In this document: positions 59,605 to 64,000 of the stretch, one piece after another
Numbering within the stretch: position 1 is the first letter of the stretch
Layout: each line of letters begins with the position of its first letter
Assembly (NCBI GenBank): GCA_002328185.1
Contig: DCWQ01000033.1
Location: 1 to 64,000, forward strand
Source: Dehalococcoidia bacterium UBA2158
GTDB taxonomy: Bacteria > Chloroflexota > Dehalococcoidia > Lucifugimonadales > UBA3495
Direction: 5' to 3'
Length of the DNA: 64,000 bases
Position numbers and translations under genes: made by a program
Notes under the pieces: generated by a model
Database searches by the model: none
The model's input: the letters and a program-made list of their open reading frames with translations, nothing else
Told to the model about the DNA's origin: nothing

Positions 59605-60417
59605 ATGTCCACTGAACAAGACCAGATAAAAGAACTGGTAAAAGAGCGCTACGGCGCAAGGGCGGAGCGGGTGATCAACCTGACTCCGGTCGAACTCAAC
59701 CATACAGAGGGCGACGGCTGCGGCTGCTCTACTGACGGCGCCTGCTGCGGCGTTGAGGACCTCGACCACGCCATGCTGCTTTACAACGAAGGACAACTGG
59801 CCGGCCTGCCCGCCGAGTCCATCGCGGCGTCGGCCGGCTGCGGCAACCCGACGGCACTGGCCGGACTGCAACCCGGCGAACGGGTGCTGGACCTGGGTTC
59901 AGGCGGCGGTATCGACTGCTTCCTGGCCTCGCAGCAGGTCGGCGAAACCGGCAAGGTGACCGGCCTGGACATGACTCCGTCCATGCTGGAACTGGCCCGC
60001 GCCAACAAAGCCAAGCTTGGCATCACCAACGTTGACTTCGTGCAGGGCGAGATGGAGAAGATGCCCATCCCTGACTCCACCGTCGACGTGATCATCTCCA
60101 ACTGCGTGGTGTGCCTGTCCCCGGACAAGGACGCCGTGTTCACCGAGAGCTTCCGTGTGTTGTCTCCCGGCGGACGCATCCACCTGTCGGACGTCATGGC
60201 CCTGACCACCGACGGCCCCAGCGTTTCCTCGCCCGAGGACTGGGTGTCCTGCACCGCGGGCGCCGAGCACGTGGACGTCTACCGTGACCGTCTGGTCCGC
60301 GCCGGGTTCAAGGACATCGAGTTCACCAGCGAGCAGGTGGACTACATGGACAAGCACCCCGAGCGCCCACCCACCAACACCGCCGGCTACAAAGTAGTAG
60401 CCCACAAACCAGCCTAG
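59605..60417 (+). CDS. arsM: Arsenite S-adenosylmethionine methyltransferase
   Basis: 270 residues; SAM site DLGSGGG (96-102). The As(III)-binding cysteines of the family are matched by C79 (SAGCGNP), C167 (ISNCVVC) and C216 (WVSCTAGA). An extra N-terminal cluster CGCSTDGACCG (39-49) is present. It methylates arsenite to mono- to trimethyl arsenicals, both detoxifying and forming volatile or toxic products. GGGGAGGA precedes the ATG. It is probably controlled by the PadR-type protein upstream and ends in a terminator. No arsenite pump or arsenate reductase is nearby. Confidence 0.93.
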   Translation: MSTEQDQIKELVKERYGARAERVINLTPVELNHTEGDGCGCSTDGACCGVEDLDHAMLLYNEGQLAGLPAESIAASAGCGNPTALAGLQPGERVLDLGSGGGIDCFLASQQVGETGKVTGLDMTPSMLELARANKAKLGITNVDFVQGEMEKMPIPDSTVDVIISNCVVCLSPDKDAVFTESFRVLSPGGRIHLSDVMALTTDGPSVSSPEDWVSCTAGAEHVDVYRDRLVRAGFKDIEFTSEQVDYMDKHPERPPTNTAGYKVVAHKPA

Positions 60418-60438
60418 GGCCCCTTCGGCCGGGCAAAG

Positions 60439-60475
60439 GAAAGGGCGGAGTCTGTAATTGAGACCCCGCCCTTTC
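60439..60475 (+). terminator. Terminator after arsM
   Basis: AAGGGCGG.GTCT pairs with AGAC.CCGCCCTT, followed by TCTTATTTTT. Confidence 0.75.
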
Positions 60476-60522
60476 TTATTTTTGGACCGCTTTTACGTCA
60501 TTCCGGCGAAGGCCAACACGCC

Positions 60523-60549
60523 CGTTCGTCCTGAGCTCCGTCGAAGGAT
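60523..60549 (-). repeat. 27-bp short form of the dispersed repeat
   Basis: On the minus strand ATCCTTCGACGGAGCTCAGG then ACGAACG; same short form as 38021-38047. Confidence 0.6.
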
Positions 60550-60593
60550 GCGCATCAGTCATGTTTCGGTCCGGCATGGCCAGAGCAAATTGA

Positions 60594-60630
60594 TTGGCGC
60601 AGTGGATTCCAGCCTTAGCCGGAATGACGG
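60594..60630. repeat. TTGGCGCAGTGGATTCC-type dispersed repeat
   Basis: TTGGCGCAGTGGATTCCAGC then a CCGGAATGAC end; matches copies at 29473 and, reversed, 53325. Confidence 0.6.
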
Positions 60631-60642
60631 CATGGGCGCCGC

Positions 60643-61356
60643 TTACCCGAACGGTATCCGTTTGAACCCCTCGGCGTAGGCCATGCCAATCTTTTCTCCG
60701 GTCCGAATGCGGCCTTCGCGGAACCAGTCTCCGGCGTTCTCCTGGTCCACCTGTGATACGTGGGACTTGAGGGCTTTCACTGCCGTGTCCATATAGGCTT
60801 CAACATCCACATATTTGTCGGCATTGTCGCCACCGCCGGCGATCCAGACTTCACGGACCTTGTGGGGTTCCAGTCCCTCATCCAACAATTCGGGGAAGGT
60901 CATGCGATCTCTAGCCGTCGGGAAAACGGCCGATAACGCCGCCTCGCCAGCCGCTAGATGGTCCGGGTGCGATACGTAGTGACCCCGCTCGGTGTCCCGC
61001 GCCGGGCTATTTGTTATCAATACGTCAGGCTTATGCCGGCGTATCTCCCGGGCGATGTCTTTGCGGAGTTCCAGCGTCGGCTCCAAGTAGGCGTCCGGGT
61101 AGCCCAAGAAGACCACATCTTTCAGGCCCAGCACCTTGCCGGCGTTCCGTTGCTCTTTCTCTCTGATCTTGATCAGCTTTTCGGGCGTCATCTCCAGGTC
61201 CGAACTGCCCTTGCTGCCGTCGGTGCAGAGGACGTAGACGACCTCCCACCCCTCCGCGCACCACTTGGCCACCGTTCCTGAACAGCTCCATTCGGCATCG
61301 TCCGGGTGGGCCATGACAACCATTCCTCTTTGGAACGGCTCCTCGTTTTCCGCCAT
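60643..61356 (-). CDS. PIG-L/LmbE-type N-acetyl deacetylase
   Basis: A 237-residue zinc-dependent deacetylase: MVVMAHPDDAEWSCSGTVAK carries the zinc HxDD, then VVYVLCTDGSKGSSD and HYVSHPDHLAAGEAAL with the third ligand. The family deacetylates N-acetylglucosamine conjugates (mycothiol or bacillithiol-type pathways, antibiotic maturation); no partner glycosyltransferase is here. Start at 61356; monocistronic. Confidence 0.88.
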   Translation of the reverse strand: MAENEEPFQRGMVVMAHPDDAEWSCSGTVAKWCAEGWEVVYVLCTDGSKGSSDLEMTPEKLIKIREKEQRNAGKVLGLKDVVFLGYPDAYLEPTLELRKDIAREIRRHKPDVLITNSPARDTERGHYVSHPDHLAAGEAALSAVFPTARDRMTFPELLDEGLEPHKVREVWIAGGGDNADKYVDVEAYMDTAVKALKSHVSQVDQENAGDWFREGRIRTGEKIGMAYAEGFKRIPFG

Positions 61357-61448
61357 GGAAATAATCCTCCCAATATCCGTGCCTGCATACCTATAATCAG
61401 CTTCTGGCAGGCTCGAAATTCAGTGTATCATAGCCCTTTAGCCCAATC

Positions 61449-61853
61449 ATGGCAGGAGCACACCCCATGCCCACCCTCTGGGCTCAAACAGCCGAATACG
61501 CCAGCATCGCAGTGGGTGACAACCTGCCGATATTAGTGAAATTCGAGTTCCGCCCGCCGGTACAAGACGGCGCCGAGGCCCCTCAAGAGACCCCGGTGGG
61601 CGCAGAAAAGCTGACCTCGCTCGTCAGAGAACTGCTGTTCAAGGCTTTTCCGCCGGACAACGTCAATAGCGAAGACACAGCCATCGAGGTTGAGAGTTTG
61701 ACCGAGTTTCTCCCCGGCGACACGGTGAGCGTCTGCGGCCGGGTGGTCAGTAAGTCCGATGACGGTGGGAAGCGGTGGGTAGAGTGCGCGGTGGCCGTGG
61801 AGTCTCCAGAAGGTGCTCTATTGGCCAATGCCACAGCAGTGGTCAGCTTCTAG
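61449..61853 (+). CDS. Hot-dog fold, MaoC-like small protein
   Basis: 134 residues: AEYASIAVGDNLPILVKFEF, then SLVRELLFKAFPPDN and VESLTEFLPGDTVSVCGRVV with VECAVAVESPEGALLANATA. This is the pattern of hot-dog dehydratase/thioesterase-like domains. The catalytic Asp/His of MaoC is not evident, so it may be a non-catalytic half or a thioesterase. An alternative Met start at 61467. Its 3' end overlaps the convergent membrane gene by 11 bases. Confidence 0.65.
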   Translation: MAGAHPMPTLWAQTAEYASIAVGDNLPILVKFEFRPPVQDGAEAPQETPVGAEKLTSLVRELLFKAFPPDNVNSEDTAIEVESLTEFLPGDTVSVCGRVVSKSDDGGKRWVECAVAVESPEGALLANATAVVSF

Positions 61854-62247
61854 AGCGTGGATTCCTTCTTCGTCTGCGGGCCGAGGGGCGCCGCGGGCTG
61901 CTTGCCTCTAGCTCAACGGGCTCTTCTTCAGACGACCCTTCTTCTTCCGTCATACGCTTCTTGTAGGCCGCCCATTGCACTTGGGTGATCAGAGTTAGCA
62001 GAACTCCAGGGACGTAGAACGTCATGATCGGCTGGTAAACCCCATCGACCATCCATCTGACGCCCAAGATCCCGAACACTATGATGAACGCCCAGGCGAC
62101 TCCCCCGAGCATCACGTTGCTGTTCCAAGGAGACCTGATGATCAACAAGGACCCTGACGGCCAGAAAATGAGCATGGGAAGCATGAACTCCGGCCGGTAG
62201 TACCAGGGCTTGGGGTAGGACGGTCCTTGCTCTTCCTCTTCTTGCAA
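61843..62247 (-). CDS. Small membrane protein, unknown
   Basis: 134 residues with about three membrane segments (FMLPMLIFWPSGSLLII, VAWAFIIVFGILGVRWMV, YVPGVLLTLITQVQWAAY), an acidic N-terminus and a basic C-terminal tail (RRPSARRRRRNPRSRS). No family recognised. It overlaps the 3' end of the preceding gene in convergent orientation. Confidence 0.6.
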   Translation of the reverse strand: MQEEEEQGPSYPKPWYYRPEFMLPMLIFWPSGSLLIIRSPWNSNVMLGGVAWAFIIVFGILGVRWMVDGVYQPIMTFYVPGVLLTLITQVQWAAYKKRMTEEEGSSEEEPVELEASSPRRPSARRRRRNPRSRS

Positions 62248-62439
62248 CTATTCCTCAACTCAACTGCAGATTCATTCTAGCACCTAGCTTTGCAGGTCCA
62301 GATGAGGCCCATTTCCAGCACTATTGACACCCGTTGTCCCCTTCACGATAATTACCGGGGCTCCAGGCTCATAAGTCGGATTTTCAGACTCCGAGGGCTC
62401 TTCGGAACCGCCCCGGCCACCCCGGAACCAAGGAGCGCT

Positions 62440-63024
62440 ATGACCACCGTAAAGTATTCCCTGGAAGATTTCACCCGCGACATGGAATCCCTAATCGAGA
62501 GTCAGCCCGGCAACCAGCAGATATTCGACAAGGGCTCGGCCTGGCTCGAGCGGCTGGTCAGCAACCCCGATTCCATCCCCATGGAATTCCGTATGCCTCT
62601 GGGCACGGGCCCTCGCCCCAACCACGCCTCCCGCATGCTCTACCAAGGCGAGAGCGGCCTGCAGGTCACCGCGGTCGTCTGGGGCGCCGGCGACCACCTT
62701 GGCCCCCATGACCACCTCACCTGGGGCATGATCGGAATCCTAGACAACACCCTCACCGAGACCCGGTACCACCGCGTGGACGACCATAATGTTGACGGCT
62801 ACGCCAAGCTGGAGAAAGACCGGGCCGCCAACTTCAAACCCGGTGAGATCACCCTGCTGATTCCCGAAACAGACGAGATTCACCAGATGGACAATCTCAC
62901 CGACAAACCTACCGTGGAGATTCACGTCTACGGCAACGACCTTCGAAGCATCGACCGCCACGCCTATAACTTAGAATCTGGCAAGGTCACTACCTTCCGC
63001 ACCCAGAAGTGGGACAACTGCTAA
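62440..63024 (+). CDS. Cysteine-dioxygenase-type cupin
   Basis: 194 residues from the ATG at 62440 (AAGGAG upstream; a longer frame upstream has no site). GDHLGPHDHLTWGMIGILDN supplies the HxH of the iron-binding cupin motif, and PETDEIHQMDNLTDKPTVEI the later His. Cysteine dioxygenase or a related thiol dioxygenase is likely; the Cys-Tyr crosslink residues cannot be placed. A rhodanese-repeat gene follows, suggesting linked sulfur metabolism. Confidence 0.8.
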   Translation: MTTVKYSLEDFTRDMESLIESQPGNQQIFDKGSAWLERLVSNPDSIPMEFRMPLGTGPRPNHASRMLYQGESGLQVTAVVWGAGDHLGPHDHLTWGMIGILDNTLTETRYHRVDDHNVDGYAKLEKDRAANFKPGEITLLIPETDEIHQMDNLTDKPTVEIHVYGNDLRSIDRHAYNLESGKVTTFRTQKWDNC

Positions 63025-63160
63025 AGCCGTAGTCCCCTCGCGAAAACGAAGCATCCTATGGGTTGATGATGGGTTGGGAGGTGCGCGCCAGGCCGGGAGT
63101 CTGGCATTTCGTCTGGGTCGGTGTTCGCCGGCAGGTAACGTAACTGAGGAGAAAACATAG

Positions 63161-64000
63161 ATGGCCCAGAAGATCACCACCCATGACTTGAACGAACTGA
63201 TGGAGGGCAAATCCCCTTTCGCTTTGATCGACGTCAGGGAGTCGGGCGAGTACAACGCCACCCACATCCCAGGCGCAGCCCTCATACCCAGGCGACGCAT
63301 CGAGTACATAATCGAAGAGTCTGTTCCGTTCAAAGGCACTCAGGTCGTAATCTGCGATGACGATGGACGCCGGGCGCAGTTAGCCGCCAGCACTCTCGAG
63401 CAATTGGGCTACACCAACGTCTCGTTCTTGGAGGGCGGCACCAACCGCTGGGCCAGCAACGACCTGCCCACCGAATGGGGCGTGAACGTACCCAGCAAGG
63501 ACTTCGGCGAGATGCAAGAAGTGGTCCACCACGTTCCCGAGATCACCGCCGACGACCTCCACCAGAGGATCGAGGATGGCGAGAAGCTGGTCATCTTAGA
63601 CACCCGCACCCCCGAGGAATACCGCAACTTCTGCATCCCAGGCGGACGCAGCATGCCCGGTGGCGAGCTGGCCCTCCGCATCACCGACATCAAGAAACAA
63701 CTAGACCCCGACACGACCGTGGTCATCAACTGCGCCGGCCGCACCCGCAGCATCATGGGCACCCGGGTCCTGCAGCGCATGGGCGTTCAGGCTGTGGGCC
63801 TCAAGAATGGCACCTCCGGCTGGCTATTGGCCGGCTATGAACTGGAATACGGCGGTGACCGCCTGGAACTGCCCGATGTCTCCGGAGAGAGCAGGGCCGC
63901 CGCTGAAGAATACGCCGCCAAATTAGCCAGTGAGGACGGCGTCCGATACCTGGACATCCCCGCATTGCAACAGGTGCTGGCCAAACAAGGCCAAGAGTCG
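63161..64000 (+). CDS. Multi-domain rhodanese-like sulfurtransferase (3' part outside window)
   Basis: 280 residues visible, with at least two rhodanese domains and the start of a third. Domain 1: FALIDVRESGEYNATHIPGA and the active-site loop VVICDDDGRRA. Domain 2: KLVILDTRTPEEYRNFCIPG and VVINCAGRTRS. GAGGAG lies ten bases before the ATG. Such tandem proteins commonly carry three or four domains and may shuttle sulfane sulfur. The upstream thiol-dioxygenase-like cupin fits. The C-terminus is cut by the window edge. Confidence 0.88.
   Translation, partial: MAQKITTHDLNELMEGKSPFALIDVRESGEYNATHIPGAALIPRRRIEYIIEESVPFKGTQVVICDDDGRRAQLAASTLEQLGYTNVSFLEGGTNRWASNDLPTEWGVNVPSKDFGEMQEVVHHVPEITADDLHQRIEDGEKLVILDTRTPEEYRNFCIPGGRSMPGGELALRITDIKKQLDPDTTVVINCAGRTRSIMGTRVLQRMGVQAVGLKNGTSGWLLAGYELEYGGDRLELPDVSGESRAAAEEYAAKLASEDGVRYLDIPALQQVLAKQGQES

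Overview
The window looks like a chromosomal segment of a GC-rich heterotrophic bacterium, most likely a Chloroflexota member of the SAR202/Dehalococcoidia type. This placement is inferred from gene content: four separate luciferase-like flavin monooxygenases, CaiB/BaiF CoA-transferases, MaoC and FAS1-like hydratases, an enolase-superfamily enzyme, UPF0182 and DUF1015. No rRNA or phylogenetic marker was available to test it. 

Layout. 1-14.9 kb: a class-V aminotransferase that runs off the left edge, a limonene-monooxygenase-like enzyme with a CMD protein, an ACMSD-like amidohydrolase divergent from an F420/FMN oxidoreductase, an NHL propeller, a polysaccharide deacetylase, a GlcG/HbpS protein, a broken DUF3179 lipoprotein behind a CcdA-like protein, a frameshifted BtuF-like protein, folD, queA, an MhpD-like hydratase, a VOC protein and a Fur regulator. 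15.2-22.1 kb: a decayed genomic island beginning at tRNA-Ser(CGA). It holds displaced tRNA 3' ends, repeated terminators, several decayed copies of a small unknown gene, and cargo (BioY, an MFS carrier, DUF3303-like proteins, SnoaL). 22.1-27.6 kb: a minus-strand catabolic operon (enoyl-CoA hydratase, two hydratase halves, two CoA-transferases, a triple RidA). 27.7-33.0 kb: further flavin monooxygenases (one with an in-frame TAG), an enoyl-CoA hydratase, a zinc/HTH regulator and a zinc-ribbon protein. 33.1-33.9 kb: two adjacent small paralogous genes, each with an in-frame TGA at the same aligned position. The TGA of the first is followed at once by a bacterial-type SECIS-like hairpin, making them candidate selenoproteins. 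34-38 kb: YqeK-like, HIT, acyl-CoA dehydrogenase, cupin and aminotransferase genes. 38-46 kb: arginine biosynthesis (argJ, argB, argD, argG) with UPF0182 and a dead hicBA pair in between. 46-54.5 kb: DUF1015, an alanine/serine-glyoxylate aminotransferase, an isochorismatase-fold protein, a PcrA/UvrD helicase and an unrecognised conserved protein. 55-64 kb: an alcohol dehydrogenase, GNAT, twin NIPSNAP proteins, a mandelate racemase-type enzyme, a Cys-rich PadR regulator with arsM, a PIG-L deacetylase, a cysteine-dioxygenase-like cupin and a multi-rhodanese protein that runs off the right edge. 

Short dispersed repeats are frequent. One 63-bp family lies in two spacers and also in frame inside queA. 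TCAGC-rich arrays fill many spacers around 7, 12 and 56-58 kb. 

Several genes are broken by single-base deletions (DUF3179 twice, BtuF-like, second candidate selenoprotein, a small secreted protein). Uncorrected assembly indels are a serious alternative to true pseudogenes for these. The nonsense codons (flavin monooxygenase, hicB/hicA, DUF3179, cupin) are harder to explain that way.
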